DNA of 64,000 nt from Luteibacter rhizovicinus DSM 16549 (GTDB taxonomy: Bacteria > Pseudomonadota > Gammaproteobacteria > Xanthomonadales > Rhodanobacteraceae). The notes under the pieces are model-generated. The model saw nothing but the letters and a program-made list of their open reading frames with translations. It searched no databases and was not told the DNA's origin. Shown here piece after piece: positions 1 to 8,962 of the stretch (within the stretch, counting starts at the first letter, position 1; every line of letters starts with the position of its first letter). Both the position numbers and the translations under genes were made by a program. Location: the NCBI RefSeq assembly GCF_001887595.1, contig NZ_CP017480.1:3066001-3130000 (forward strand), written 5' to 3'.

Positions 1-50
1 CCGCAGGTCAGAAGAATTAGGACGAGTATCGATATCACGCTTCTTTTCAT
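1..50 (-). CDS. 5' end of a secreted or lipoprotein gene downstream of virB6 (cut by window edge)
   Basis: An ATG at 50 overlaps the virB6 stop codon as ATGA. It reads leftwards into MKRSVISILVLILLTC and then G at the edge: two positive residues, a hydrophobic core and a Cys at position 16. This looks like the start of an exported protein, possibly a lipoprotein, although Thr before the Cys is not a standard lipobox residue. The overlap suggests co-translation with virB6. In X. citri the genes next to virB6 include an antibacterial effector and its lipoprotein immunity protein, so an immunity lipoprotein is one possibility. That is inference from position only, since just 16 codons are visible. 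Confidence 0.5.
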   Translation of the reverse strand, partial: MKRSVISILVLILLTC

Positions 51-1135
51 GGCGTATACCTGGGCGCACCTTGTTTGACGGATTCTTGTTGTGCAGGACC
101 CTGCGGGATAGATACACGGTTTGCAAATCCGCCGAGCGCGTCATGCGTGGGCTGTTGCCTGCTATGTTGCTGGTCGGGAGGCGGCAGAGACCGCTCACTC
201 CAAGACCCGGCCGGCTGCCCCTGCGGCCCAGGCCTGCTACCAGCACCCTGGAACACGGAATAGGTGAGCGCATTACCCAGCGTGCCCTGGAAGAACATCG
301 CGGCCATTGGCGGCACCGAGACGACGAGGATCGAAAGCAGCAGGCCGATACCGCCTTGCTGCATGGCGACGCTGGTGAGGCCTTCGGTGCTATTGCCCAT
401 GATCGAATTGATGATTTTCGCGCCCCAGAGAGCGGCACTCACTCGTATGGTGAGGCCGAGCACCATGCTCGCAACCACGCTGAGTAGAGCCATCGAGAAA
501 ATCGTGCCAACGCCATACATGAGCCATCGCTTGAAGAGATCCTTTGTCTGTTCGAATATCAGGCACAGGATGAAGAGTGGTCCAAGGCCGATGAACAGAG
601 CAATAGCGAACTGATAGAGCAGAAGCATGGCGCCTGCAGTCATCGGCGGACTGGCGGTGCCGAAGGTGGCTATCCAGGTTGAGCGGTCCTTGGCGACCTG
701 CATTTCAGCATCGCCGGGCACCACTTGAACGGAGTTGATCGTACTGAGTGCCAGCTGCGTATAGGCGAGGTTCTGGTCAATGGAGTCCGCTGTCGTCTGA
801 TTGGCGTTACCGGTGAACAGCTCGTGGATCTCCATATCGAGGTCGGTGGTCAGGAACGTATGCAGGTCGCGCCCGGCGAGTGCCATCGTGGTAGCCGCTG
901 CCACCACGACCACAATGCGGCCCATGTTGATGACCACTTCCATCAGCGATTCGCGAGAACGGCCGGTGGCAATACGAAAGCCCTGAACGATGATCCACAG
1001 CGTGACCAGGGTCAGCGCGATGGCGCTCGCCCACGTCATCATCCGCTTCATGAGGTCCATGCCGAATTCGGCTATCTGGTCGTTGAGGTAGTCGTAGACG
1101 AGACGGTAGTAAACGTAATCCGCAATATTTGGCAT
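47..1135 (-). CDS. virB6: VirB6, polytopic inner-membrane channel protein of the type IV secretion system
   Basis: This 362-residue protein has several strongly hydrophobic stretches, at roughly residues 35-55, 70-90, 165-195, 205-235 and 260-285. A polar Pro/Gln/Ser-rich tail of about 65 residues follows. That layout fits VirB6/TrbL, the inner-membrane component through which substrate passes. It is the last virB gene of the operon, 80 bp after virB5, and its stop overlaps the start of a further exported-protein gene. Its place after virB5 is as in the X. citri antibacterial T4SS. The family is diverse in sequence, so the call rests on topology and position. Confidence 0.85.
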   Translation of the reverse strand: MPNIADYVYYRLVYDYLNDQIAEFGMDLMKRMMTWASAIALTLVTLWIIVQGFRIATGRSRESLMEVVINMGRIVVVVAAATTMALAGRDLHTFLTTDLDMEIHELFTGNANQTTADSIDQNLAYTQLALSTINSVQVVPGDAEMQVAKDRSTWIATFGTASPPMTAGAMLLLYQFAIALFIGLGPLFILCLIFEQTKDLFKRWLMYGVGTIFSMALLSVVASMVLGLTIRVSAALWGAKIINSIMGNSTEGLTSVAMQQGGIGLLLSILVVSVPPMAAMFFQGTLGNALTYSVFQGAGSRPGPQGQPAGSWSERSLPPPDQQHSRQQPTHDALGGFANRVSIPQGPAQQESVKQGAPRYTP

Positions 1136-1182
1136 GTGTGCCTAATTCCAGTGCCGGGCAGGGTGACCTTGCCGCAAAGCGA

Positions 1183-1199
1183 GGCTCCCATCGGGAGCC
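1183..1199 (-). repeat. Perfect hairpin in the virB5-virB6 gap
   Basis: GGCTCCC-ATC-GGGAGCC forms a 7-bp stem with a 3-nt loop, between the virB5 stop and the virB6 start. There is no T-run, so it is more likely an mRNA-stability or processing element than a terminator. Confidence 0.5.
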
Positions 1200-1215
1200 A
1201 CTCCATGATTCATTG

Positions 1216-2013
1216 TTACTTCGTGAACGCTGCTTTCAGGGCAGCCACATTGACCAGCGTTCCCAATGCGCTCGGCTGCCCGTTCATCGCGCGGCGCGAA
1301 AGCGTGGATTGCATTTTCATCAGCATTTCGATCTGCATGTCGGACTGCTTCATGTCTGACTCCCAGTGCTCGCGCGCTGTAGCGAGATTGGAGCCGTAAC
1401 GGGTGACTTCAGCGTTATTCGATGAAAGGTTTCCGGGCGAGGATCCGACTTCAGCGATGCGCTGATTCTGCATGTTCAATAAATTCTGACTTTGCAGCGA
1501 GATGTAAAGAAGATAGTCGACAGTGGTGTTGTACTTTCGATTCTTTGTCATGACGATCATCTGGCACAGCTGCTGCTGCTGTTTGATGACGTCGCCACCC
1601 ATGTTCGGAAGGAACGACGAAAGCGCGCTCGTAATGTCGCCAGCCAAACCGCCACTGACACCAGGGCATTCGTCCGCGACACCGTAGTCGGCGGCGATCG
1701 GCTTGAACTGATTGGTCACAGCAAAAAGCTGGAGATTGAACGTGGAAAGCTTCGAATAGACGCTTTGCCAGTAGGCGACTTCCGACGTGTAATGCGCGAT
1801 CGTGTCAGCGTACTGTTGCGCCGTCTGTACCCACCGACTTGCCTGCAATCCGTACTCGCTTGCCGCGTTTGTCACCGCGGTGACGTCCTCGACGAGCCAC
1901 TGTGCACGGGCCTGCTCGGCATATCCGCCCGCGGCAGCAGTGAGGGCAGCGGTGAGCAGCATTTGAGGGAGGCGCCGTGCCAGGGACTTCCGCAGCGATG
2001 TCATCGCATTCAT
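1216..2013 (-). CDS. virB5: VirB5-like minor pilus component
   Basis: This 265-residue protein has a cleavable signal peptide ending near AQA/Q at about residue 37. A mostly helical, Gln/Ser/Asn-rich body follows with two cysteines (DECPG, QLCQM) that could pair in the periplasm. VirB5 proteins sit at the pilus tip or assembly site and are helical bundles. The ATG at 2013 is chosen because it places the signal peptide at the N-terminus; an upstream extension would run into a non-signal sequence. It lies 37 bp after virB4 and 80 bp before virB6, the usual virB5 position. Primary sequence is weakly conserved in this family. Confidence 0.75.
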   Translation of the reverse strand: MNAMTSLRKSLARRLPQMLLTAALTAAAGGYAEQARAQWLVEDVTAVTNAASEYGLQASRWVQTAQQYADTIAHYTSEVAYWQSVYSKLSTFNLQLFAVTNQFKPIAADYGVADECPGVSGGLAGDITSALSSFLPNMGGDVIKQQQQLCQMIVMTKNRKYNTTVDYLLYISLQSQNLLNMQNQRIAEVGSSPGNLSSNNAEVTRYGSNLATAREHWESDMKQSDMQIEMLMKMQSTLSRRAMNGQPSALGTLVNVAALKAAFTK

Positions 2014-2050
2014 GGTGTGTGTTCCGTATTCAATGTATTCGCAGGGGTGA

Positions 2051-4516
2051 TTACGCAGCACGCTTGGACGAACTTGGTGACGGTCGTGTTGGGCCCTTTC
2101 CGCTGCCCTTGCGACTTTCATAGAACAACTCCAGCCATTGCTCCGGGCGCAGTGCGTCTGCAGGTACGCCTTCCGCCTCGGCGCGCACCTGCAGCACCTC
2201 GTGCATGATCTCGATGTTGTCTGTCGAGGCGGAGATCACCGCCAGGGCGTCATCCATGCCGCGCAGGTTGAGCTGGCAGACGGCCGAACCGTGGCCCTGC
2301 TTGACCAGGAAGCACCGCGAGCGCTCGTCGAGGCTGACCACCACGTTGTATTCCGCGTCGGTCAGCTTCAGGCCATCCACGTAGTCCTCGCGGCTGGCGT
2401 TGGGGTTGGGCAGCAGGATCATGGTCGCGGTCTGTTCTACCAACGCGGAAGCGATGTCGCTGGCCAGTGCGTCTTCCGGGCTCTGCGTCGCGAAGATGCC
2501 CATGCCGTTCTGCTTACGGATGGTCTTCTGCTTGTTCTTCGCGAACTCCTTCAAGCCACCCTTGCCGTCGAGGATCTTCCAGAACTCGTCCATCACGTAG
2601 ATCAGGCGACGACCGTCGATCAGCTCCTCCAGGCGGTGCAGGAGGTAGTTGATGACCGGGGCGCGGACTTCGGGGTTGTCGATGATGTCCGTGTAGTCGA
2701 AGCCGATGATGTTGGCCTTGCTGAGGTCGACGGTGTCGCGAGGATTGTCGAACACCCAACCCAGCGCGTTGCCGGCAGTCCACTTGCGCATGCGGATGAA
2801 GATGCCGTCGTCTCCGAGGTTCGGCAGGCTCTTCTGGAAGTTGGTCATGTTGCGCAGGTGCATCGGCGTGTCGAGCATGCTTTCCACGGCGCGGAAGATG
2901 TCTTCTTCCTCGCGCGAGCTGTAGACGCTCTTGCCGGCCAGTACCTTGATCAGGTTGCCAAGGAACTGCACGTTCTCTTCGTTGCGCTCGCACTGGAAGG
3001 GATTGAACCCGGTGGGCTTGCCGTTCTCGAGCGCAAGATAGTTGCCGCCGCATGCGCGCACGAAGATCTCGGCGCCACGATCCTTGTCGAAGAAGAAGAT
3101 GGTCGGCGCCGGGTCGAGCTTCTGCACCTGGCTGAGCAGGAAGTTGATCAGTGCCGTCTTACCGGTACCGGATTTACCGATGACCATGGTGTTGGCGATT
3201 GCCTTCTCACCCAGCGAGTTCTCGGCGGGGTGAGTGGCGTGGAAGTTGAAGTAGTAGGGCTGGCCGTTCGTGGTCTGCAGGGTAGTGACGCAATCGCCCC
3301 AGGGGTTCTGGTCTTTCTTGCCCGTGGCGAAGTTGTGCAGCGGCGACAGGCCGAGGAAGTTCAGCGAGCTGACGTTCGCCAGTCGGGTGCGGTACTTCCA
3401 GTTGCCAGGGAACTGCGCGTAGAAGGCCGAGGTGACGGCGAGATCTTCCTTCACCGTGACGAAGCCCGCGTTCGACAGTTCGGCACGCGTGGTGGCGATC
3501 TGCTGGGACAGCGCTTCCTGGGTCGGTGCGTAGATCGCGATGGTGAAGTGGTACTCACCCAGCACGAAGTTGCCCGATGCCAGCTGATCCATGGCGTGAT
3601 CGAGCTCGATGATCTGGCTGACGGCCTTGTCACCGGACGAGACCATCATGCCTTTGGTGCGGTCCAGCGCCTTCAGCGCGTCCTGACGGCCCATGGGCGT
3701 AAATGAGTGGGTGACGACGTATTCGAAATCGAGGAACTTCAGGCCGTTGAGGATGCCGGGGTAGGTGGCATCCACGTATTCCTTGAGGTTGAGGATCGCA
3801 CCGAAATGGTTGACGCTGTTGGGCGTCGTCAGCACGAAGTCGCCCGTCTTCGCGGAGAAGCGCTGGCGACTCACGGGCAGGTAATCGTAGACGGGTGCCT
3901 TGAGGACCGGCACCGGCTCGTCGATACGGTTGAGGATGAACCCGAACAGCTCGAGCACTTCGGAGAAGACGATGCCGTTGGAAGCTTCGTACATGCCAAG
4001 GCGCGTCGGCGCATAGTCCTTGAGCACAGCCTCGATGTTGCCTGCGAGTTCGAGCACCTGGGTGATCGCCTGGGCCTGTTCGGCCTCGAGCCGGCTAACA
4101 TCGGCGCTCTTCTCAGCGAACGCCTTGCCCTGAACGATCGGGCGATAAATCATCGTCAGGTAAAGCTCGTTCTGCATCAACTTCTGCGTGGAGAGCGCTT
4201 CATAGTAGGCGTCAGACAACGTCTGGTTGAACGCCTCGCCGAATTTGGACTTGTTGCGGATGCCGCGGCGTCGACGGATGTCGTGCACCCAGAACGCCAC
4301 GTTGGTGTAGTCCGGCGCACGCAGCGTCTGCAGCATGCGATTGAAGCTGTTGTGACGGTGTTCCAGCTCCCACTCTTCGCGGCCGACGAACGGCAGCCCC
4401 CCGAGACGCCAGGTCAACAGGAAGTCGCCACCCCGGGTCTTCACCACCGAGGGCGAAACGTGGGAGGACAGGGCGATGTGTGTCGAAATCGGAGCGTCTG
4501 GAGTGAACATGGTCAT
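2051..4516 (-). CDS. virB4: VirB4, secretion ATPase
   Basis: At 821 residues this has the normal VirB4 length. The Walker A motif GKSGTGKT lies near residue 446 and a Walker B region follows (YVMDEFWKIL). The C-terminal RecA-like domain contains the family's FATQSPEDAL segment. VirB4 is the cytoplasmic ATPase that powers pilus biogenesis and substrate transport and docks on VirB3, VirB6 and VirB10. Two in-frame ATGs (4516 and 4510) are possible starts. A strong hairpin sits in the 52-bp gap after virB3. Confidence 0.95.
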   Translation of the reverse strand: MTMFTPDAPISTHIALSSHVSPSVVKTRGGDFLLTWRLGGLPFVGREEWELEHRHNSFNRMLQTLRAPDYTNVAFWVHDIRRRRGIRNKSKFGEAFNQTLSDAYYEALSTQKLMQNELYLTMIYRPIVQGKAFAEKSADVSRLEAEQAQAITQVLELAGNIEAVLKDYAPTRLGMYEASNGIVFSEVLELFGFILNRIDEPVPVLKAPVYDYLPVSRQRFSAKTGDFVLTTPNSVNHFGAILNLKEYVDATYPGILNGLKFLDFEYVVTHSFTPMGRQDALKALDRTKGMMVSSGDKAVSQIIELDHAMDQLASGNFVLGEYHFTIAIYAPTQEALSQQIATTRAELSNAGFVTVKEDLAVTSAFYAQFPGNWKYRTRLANVSSLNFLGLSPLHNFATGKKDQNPWGDCVTTLQTTNGQPYYFNFHATHPAENSLGEKAIANTMVIGKSGTGKTALINFLLSQVQKLDPAPTIFFFDKDRGAEIFVRACGGNYLALENGKPTGFNPFQCERNEENVQFLGNLIKVLAGKSVYSSREEEDIFRAVESMLDTPMHLRNMTNFQKSLPNLGDDGIFIRMRKWTAGNALGWVFDNPRDTVDLSKANIIGFDYTDIIDNPEVRAPVINYLLHRLEELIDGRRLIYVMDEFWKILDGKGGLKEFAKNKQKTIRKQNGMGIFATQSPEDALASDIASALVEQTATMILLPNPNASREDYVDGLKLTDAEYNVVVSLDERSRCFLVKQGHGSAVCQLNLRGMDDALAVISASTDNIEIMHEVLQVRAEAEGVPADALRPEQWLELFYESRKGSGKGPTRPSPSSSKRAA

Positions 4517-4537
4517 CGGTACCGGGTGAACGGGAAG

Positions 4538-4560
4538 GCCCTGGCACGGTGTGCCAGGGC
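4538..4560 (-). repeat. Perfect 10-bp-stem hairpin in the virB3-virB4 gap
   Basis: GCCCTGGCAC-GGT-GTGCCAGGGC fills most of the 52 bp between the virB3 stop and the virB4 start. It has no T-run. It could slow decay from one side or lower virB4 expression relative to the pilin genes. Confidence 0.6.
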
Positions 4561-4568
4561 GGCTGTCC

Positions 4569-4883
4569 TTACTTGCGTTTCTTTTCCTTGGACGCGTCGC
4601 GATAGTTGTTCGGCGTGAATACCCACATTCCGTCGTGTTCGGGCACGTTCCGCACCAGTGTCTTGAACCTCAGGCGAAGCGCGAGCAGCCGGAAGATCAT
4701 TTCGTCGCGACGTGCCATCTGGCGCATCACGAAGACAGAGACGGGAATGAGCAGCAGGAACCAGAAGTTGAAGTACATCGCCAACAACAGACCCGTGCCC
4801 GTCCCCATGAAGAATGGGATGTAGGGCACGCCCATGAACATGGGCGGGCGGGTGCAGCCGCGAAATAGCGCGTTCTTATGCAT
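4569..4883 (-). CDS. virB3: VirB3, small inner-membrane subunit
   Basis: This 104-residue protein has the VirB3 pattern: a short N-terminus with a CTRPPMFMGVP segment, a hydrophobic hairpin over about residues 18-55, and a basic C-terminus. VirB3 binds VirB4 and is needed for pilus assembly. Its ATG overlaps the last codons of virB2 (8 bp, ATGCATAA), which implies translational coupling with the pilin gene. Confidence 0.9.
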   Translation of the reverse strand: MHKNALFRGCTRPPMFMGVPYIPFFMGTGTGLLLAMYFNFWFLLLIPVSVFVMRQMARRDEMIFRLLALRLRFKTLVRNVPEHDGMWVFTPNNYRDASKEKKRK

Positions 4884-5322
4884 GGAAATGCATGAAGTGC
4901 ATCGCCACGTTGATCGCGTCGATCATGAACGACGCGGTGCTGCTGCCGCCGCTGCTCTGGGTGCAGGCCGAGGCACCGCTGCCGCTGCCGTTACCACCGA
5001 CGACCATCTTGGCGACCTGCGCCGCGGCGCCGATCATCACGCCACCGATGAGGGCCGGAGCCACGTCGGCAATGCGCTTGTGCGCGAACGCGATACCGTA
5101 GCCGGAGAAGATCACCGCAATCGTCACGACGACGATGGAGGCGGCGTTGAGCAGCGAGTTGATGTCCTGGAAGAAACCGCACACTTTCGTGCCCGTTTCG
5201 CCGACCTGCGCGAGCGCGAGGCTCGGGATCATCAGGGCGGCCACGAGGGCGAACGTGCCGATGGCGTTCATCAGCGGCTTCTTGGACGTGGCAAACGCCT
5301 TGGACAGGGAGGGCAGGGCCAT
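4876..5322 (-). CDS. virB2: VirB2 major pilin
   Basis: This 148-residue protein has a long signal peptide ending at ALA/Q (about residue 39) and two membrane helices (about residues 55-80 and 85-110). A Gly/Ser-rich segment and a His/Met-rich end follow. This is the TrbC/VirB2 pilin pattern. Two cysteines may form a disulfide. The ATG at 5322 has AGAGGA eight bases upstream; a GTG one codon earlier is possible. The 145-bp gap in front of it is the longest inside the operon and carries three hairpins, consistent with separate control of the abundant pilin. Confidence 0.9.
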   Translation of the reverse strand: MALPSLSKAFATSKKPLMNAIGTFALVAALMIPSLALAQVGETGTKVCGFFQDINSLLNAASIVVVTIAVIFSGYGIAFAHKRIADVAPALIGGVMIGAAAQVAKMVVGGNGSGSGASACTQSSGGSSTASFMIDAINVAMHFMHFHA

Positions 5323-5354
5323 CACGAGGTTCCTCTTTACAGTTCAGACATTGA

Positions 5355-5449
5355 CGGCGGAATGCCGCCGGGCGAAGGACGGGGCCGCGTGGCGGACCCG
5401 GGTTGCGGTGGCCCGAGGGCCGACGTGACGAGGCAGGGACTCCGTCACG
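5355..5449 (-). repeat. Three consecutive hairpins in the virB1-virB2 gap
   Basis: Three perfect stems are visible: CGGCGG-AATG-CCGCCG at 5355-5370, GGCCC-GA-GGGCC at 5410-5421, and CGTGACG-12 nt-CGTCACG at 5424-5449. None is followed by a T-run. They lie directly upstream of the pilin ribosome-binding site. Confidence 0.55.
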
Positions 5450-5467
5450 GGTAGGGGTGGCATGAGG

Positions 5468-6568
5468 TCAAAAGACGAAGGCGCCATCGCTGCCTCCATT
5501 GCGTAGATCGGCGGGGTCCTGGCGCGGGCCAGGCTGCACAGCTGGTGTAGCGGTCCCCTGTGTCGGCGCCGCATCGCGTGGGCCTCGGACTTGGGGGACG
5601 AAAATGTTGGGATCGCCAGCTGGCTGCTGGGTTTCTGCAGGCGCACTTCCCGTGGCGTTGGCCGACACGCCGATCTGCGACATGACGGCGGCCGTTGTGG
5701 GATCGGTACGAATCCGGCCGGGCTGCGCCGTGAGGTCGATCTGCGGAAGGCGAGCGCCGACCTGGGACATCGCCGCGGCCGTGGCCGGGTCCGTCCGGAT
5801 CGGTCCGAGAGGCGCCTCCGGCATGGGCGTCAACGCCGGGTTGGTGACCGGAACGACACCGGCAGGCAGGGTCTGCGTGGGCAGGCTCTGTACTTGGGCA
5901 AGCATTTGCGATCGCGCCAGCGCGGCGGTGACCGGCGTTCCAGTGCCTTGCGTGCCAGTCCCTGTGCCCGACGCAACGGCAGGTCCGACGACCGAGGCGG
6001 TGGCGGCATCGACGACCCGACGCATCGCTACGCGGTAAGCGGGCCCGTCCGTGGTGATGCCGGTGACGCCATTGCCGACGCTCACGACCCGCACGGGAAC
6101 CTTCGCCGCCTGCAGGGGAATCGCCTGGGCGCCGGCGATCATGCCGCTCTTAGCCATCGAGTTGAAGACGCGCTGCACGTAGCCGTCCTGGTAGCCGGTG
6201 GTGAAATTGCCGGAGTAGTAGCAGCTGAATGCCTTGCCCCAGTCCTTGCCGGCGCTGGCGTAGCACTGGGCGAGAATCTGCGAGCCGGCACTCAGGTTGG
6301 GGCAGTACTCGAACGCCTTCTCGAACGTGTCGAGTCCGTACTTGCCGAGATTGGCTCGGTTCACCTGCGCCACGCCCAGGGAATAGTTGTAGCCATTCTT
6401 CTCGAGCATGCGAACGGTGGCGACGGCTTCAGGAAGGTTCTGCGGCTGGCGCACGAGCTGACCGCCCACCACGCCGATGGCGTATGGGTTGCGACTCGAC
6501 TCCACATTGACGACGTGCTGCATCACCTCGGCCGGTACGGCAAGGTTCTGACAACCCATCATTTCCAT
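5468..6568 (-). CDS. virB1: VirB1, specialised lytic transglycosylase
   Basis: This 366-residue protein has an N-terminal SLT (goose-lysozyme-like) domain over about residues 8-155. The catalytic Glu lies in NVESSRNPYA (about residue 23), followed by GVAQVN. The enzyme would open peptidoglycan locally for assembly of the secretion machine. The rest is a Pro/Ala/Thr-rich tail containing a duplicated motif, IRTDPxTAAxMSQxG, at about residues 257-271 and 286-300. No classical signal peptide is obvious with the ATG at 6568; an ATG two codons downstream is also possible. It lies between virB11 and virB2, as in X. citri. Confidence 0.9.
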   Translation of the reverse strand: MEMMGCQNLAVPAEVMQHVVNVESSRNPYAIGVVGGQLVRQPQNLPEAVATVRMLEKNGYNYSLGVAQVNRANLGKYGLDTFEKAFEYCPNLSAGSQILAQCYASAGKDWGKAFSCYYSGNFTTGYQDGYVQRVFNSMAKSGMIAGAQAIPLQAAKVPVRVVSVGNGVTGITTDGPAYRVAMRRVVDAATASVVGPAVASGTGTGTQGTGTPVTAALARSQMLAQVQSLPTQTLPAGVVPVTNPALTPMPEAPLGPIRTDPATAAAMSQVGARLPQIDLTAQPGRIRTDPTTAAVMSQIGVSANATGSAPAETQQPAGDPNIFVPQVRGPRDAAPTQGTATPAVQPGPRQDPADLRNGGSDGAFVF

Positions 6569-6618
6569 TCCTGGTACCACCCTTGAAGCTCCTGTTTGAT
6601 GACCGATGTGTTTAAGCG

Positions 6619-7659
6619 TTACCCCCCGTCTGCGCCTAAAGCGCGAGCGGGGTTGAAATCGATGCCGGTGATATAGCGCCGGCCCCCGTGTGCCTTGATG
6701 TGAACGACGATGTCGATCGTCAGCATCAGTAGTCGTTTGATGGTCGCGAATTCCAGGCCCGCACCTTCCGTGGACGCCTTCACCATCAAGGCCAGCTGAT
6801 CCCAGGTCTGTTCGACGCTGCCTGCATGGCAGCTTGTGATCGACCCGGGGTGGCCCGATGCGCAATTTCGGATGAAGTAAAACGACTCATCGCCACGTAG
6901 CTCGGCCAGGATGATCCTGTCCGGCTTCATGCGCAGGCAGGCTTCCATGCAGCTCTTGGCGGTGACATTGGCGGCGCTTTGCCCGCCTTTGGAGTAGATC
7001 AGGTGCACGACATTGGGCTGATCGATGAACAGTTCGCGCGCATCCTCGATCGTGACCAGGCGTTCGTCATCGGGAATGTGATGCACGAGCGACTTCATGA
7101 AGGTGGTCTTGCCGCTACCGGTTGCGCCGGAGACGACGATGTTCTTCTTGTTCAGCACCGCGTGGCGGAAGAAATCCGCGTAGCGGCGTTCGGCGCGCAG
7201 TCCGAGCAGTTCCTGGTCGGCCTGGCTGATCGTGTTAGCGCCTTCGAGGATTTCGTTGAAGAAACCATCCTCGCTGTACTGCGCGAGGGTGCGTGTCTCC
7301 TTCGACGGGAGGCGAATCGTGATCGACACGCGGCCGGCTTCGCAAGCCGGGGGTATGACGAACTGAGCGCGCTGTCCGGTGGGGAAGGTCAACGACACCA
7401 CGGGATCGGTATCCGTGATGCGCTGACCCGTATTGCTTTCATTGACGACCGCGGTACAGAACTGGCGCGCACGCTCGAAGGTCAGTGACGGCACTTCCAC
7501 GCGCTGCCAGCCACCCCGGCGTTCGAGATAAAGTTCGCCGGGACGGTTGATGCAGATTTCAGTGACATCCGACGAGGCGAGGAAGTCCTTCACCCCCAGT
7601 ACTTCGTACTGGTAGTCCAGGAAATCGTTGCCGATCGATGCGAGCGCGCCGTCGTCCAT
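6619..7659 (-). CDS. virB11: VirB11, hexameric traffic ATPase
   Basis: This 346-residue protein has the N-terminal domain of VirB11 followed by Walker A GATGSGKTT (about residues 178-186). An Asp box (IEDAREL), Walker B (IILAELRGDE) and a His box (GHPGSITSCHAG) come next. These are diagnostic of the secretion ATPase superfamily that powers substrate export with VirB4 and VirD4. The ATG at 7659 starts 7 bp after the virB10 stop; an upstream extension into virB10 is unlikely. Confidence 0.96.
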   Translation of the reverse strand: MDDGALASIGNDFLDYQYEVLGVKDFLASSDVTEICINRPGELYLERRGGWQRVEVPSLTFERARQFCTAVVNESNTGQRITDTDPVVSLTFPTGQRAQFVIPPACEAGRVSITIRLPSKETRTLAQYSEDGFFNEILEGANTISQADQELLGLRAERRYADFFRHAVLNKKNIVVSGATGSGKTTFMKSLVHHIPDDERLVTIEDARELFIDQPNVVHLIYSKGGQSAANVTAKSCMEACLRMKPDRIILAELRGDESFYFIRNCASGHPGSITSCHAGSVEQTWDQLALMVKASTEGAGLEFATIKRLLMLTIDIVVHIKAHGGRRYITGIDFNPARALGADGG

Positions 7660-7666
7660 AGTCGCC

Positions 7667-8962
7667 TCAGTACCTCGCCACGACGCCGGTGAAATCGACG
7701 TCCTTGGCAACGTAGATCGCCAACACGGTGCCCTGGTTGATCGTGACCGTCGCCGGGCGGTTCGCCTGACGCTGGACAGCCTGGTTGGCGAGCTGCTGTA
7801 CGGTGTCGGCTGTGTTGCTTTCGAACGGGCTCTGCGTCACGACGCCGTTGCTGATTTCCGTCTGGCGCGGGCCGTGCTCGGCGGCCTCGTACTTGAAGGC
7901 ATCGCTGAGCAGGCTGATCAGCATGGCGGCACCGATGCGGCTACCCCAATGCGCGTTGTAGTGACCCGGGTGGCCTGCACCGCCCAGGGTGTCGATACCC
8001 GGGCTCGCCATGTTCACGTCGATACCGGTCGGCGTGACGATGCGATCCCAGATGACGGCGACGCGCGGACCGTTCGGTTCCATCTCGTACTTGCCCATGA
8101 CCTTCGAGCCCTTTGGCAGCAGCAGGCGCTTGCCGGTGAACGAGTAAACCGGCTCGGTCACCACGCAGGAGGTGAACCCTGGGATATCCGTGATGATCCG
8201 GGTCTCGAGTACGCAGCGGATGAACGTGCCGCGGAGCATCAACGTGTCTGGATGCTGCAGAGGAGTAGCGCTCGAGACGTCAGGCAGATCCTTGGCCGAG
8301 TAGGCGGAATTGGTCAAGGCGTTTGCGCCGCCACCGGCGCCCGGCATCCCGGGGAAGCCAGCGCCCAATGCCGTACCGCCGGGGCCACGACCGCCGGAAG
8401 GCGGGGAGAATGTGGATTGCGCAGCGCCGTCGCCCATCCCCTGTACGCTGCCGCCATTGCCGTTCGCCGCAGCAATCCTGCGCTCGAGCAATGAGGGCAC
8501 GTGCGGGCCGGCGACGACCGGCTGCATCGGAATCGGTGGCGCTTCCTGAGTCGGGGGAGGCAATTGTGGGGCGAGTGTAATGGCATGTGGATCAGGTGCC
8601 GTCTGCTGGGGCGCGAACGGGCTCGTAGGTGCGTCAGGAACCGAAACGGTCTCTTCGCGCGGCTTGTTGGCCGGCTTGTCATTCGAGCCGGAGCTATGGA
8701 AAAGCCAGAAAGCAACGACCACGAGAAGCACGACGATACCGGCAAGCAAGCCGAGCGCGCTGCGGTTCATGCGGCGCATATCGTTCGTAGTCAGGTGCGG
8801 CGCGCCACCGTCCAGATCGGGCTGCGGCGCCTGACGTTGCTGGGTCGAATACGGATTGCTGGCCAGCGGATCACGCTCGCCGCCATGTCGGTCACCCGGC
8901 GGCGGAACGTGGTTGCTGCCGTTGGACTCGTCGTCCGGCTGATAGGGATTGTTCGGGCTCAC
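7667..8962 (-). CDS. virB10: VirB10, envelope-spanning core-complex protein
   Basis: This 431-residue protein has a Pro-rich cytoplasmic N-terminus, one transmembrane helix (about residues 68-88) and a long Pro/Gly-rich periplasmic linker. The C-terminal VirB10 beta-barrel domain includes RGTFIRCVLETRI and the membrane-pore helix region near GSRIGAAMLISLLSDAF. VirB10 links both membranes and forms the outer-membrane pore with VirB7 and VirB9. It starts with GTG overlapping the virB9 stop (GTGA), indicating translational coupling. Confidence 0.95.
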   Translation of the reverse strand: MSPNNPYQPDDESNGSNHVPPPGDRHGGERDPLASNPYSTQQRQAPQPDLDGGAPHLTTNDMRRMNRSALGLLAGIVVLLVVVAFWLFHSSGSNDKPANKPREETVSVPDAPTSPFAPQQTAPDPHAITLAPQLPPPTQEAPPIPMQPVVAGPHVPSLLERRIAAANGNGGSVQGMGDGAAQSTFSPPSGGRGPGGTALGAGFPGMPGAGGGANALTNSAYSAKDLPDVSSATPLQHPDTLMLRGTFIRCVLETRIITDIPGFTSCVVTEPVYSFTGKRLLLPKGSKVMGKYEMEPNGPRVAVIWDRIVTPTGIDVNMASPGIDTLGGAGHPGHYNAHWGSRIGAAMLISLLSDAFKYEAAEHGPRQTEISNGVVTQSPFESNTADTVQQLANQAVQRQANRPATVTINQGTVLAIYVAKDVDFTGVVARY

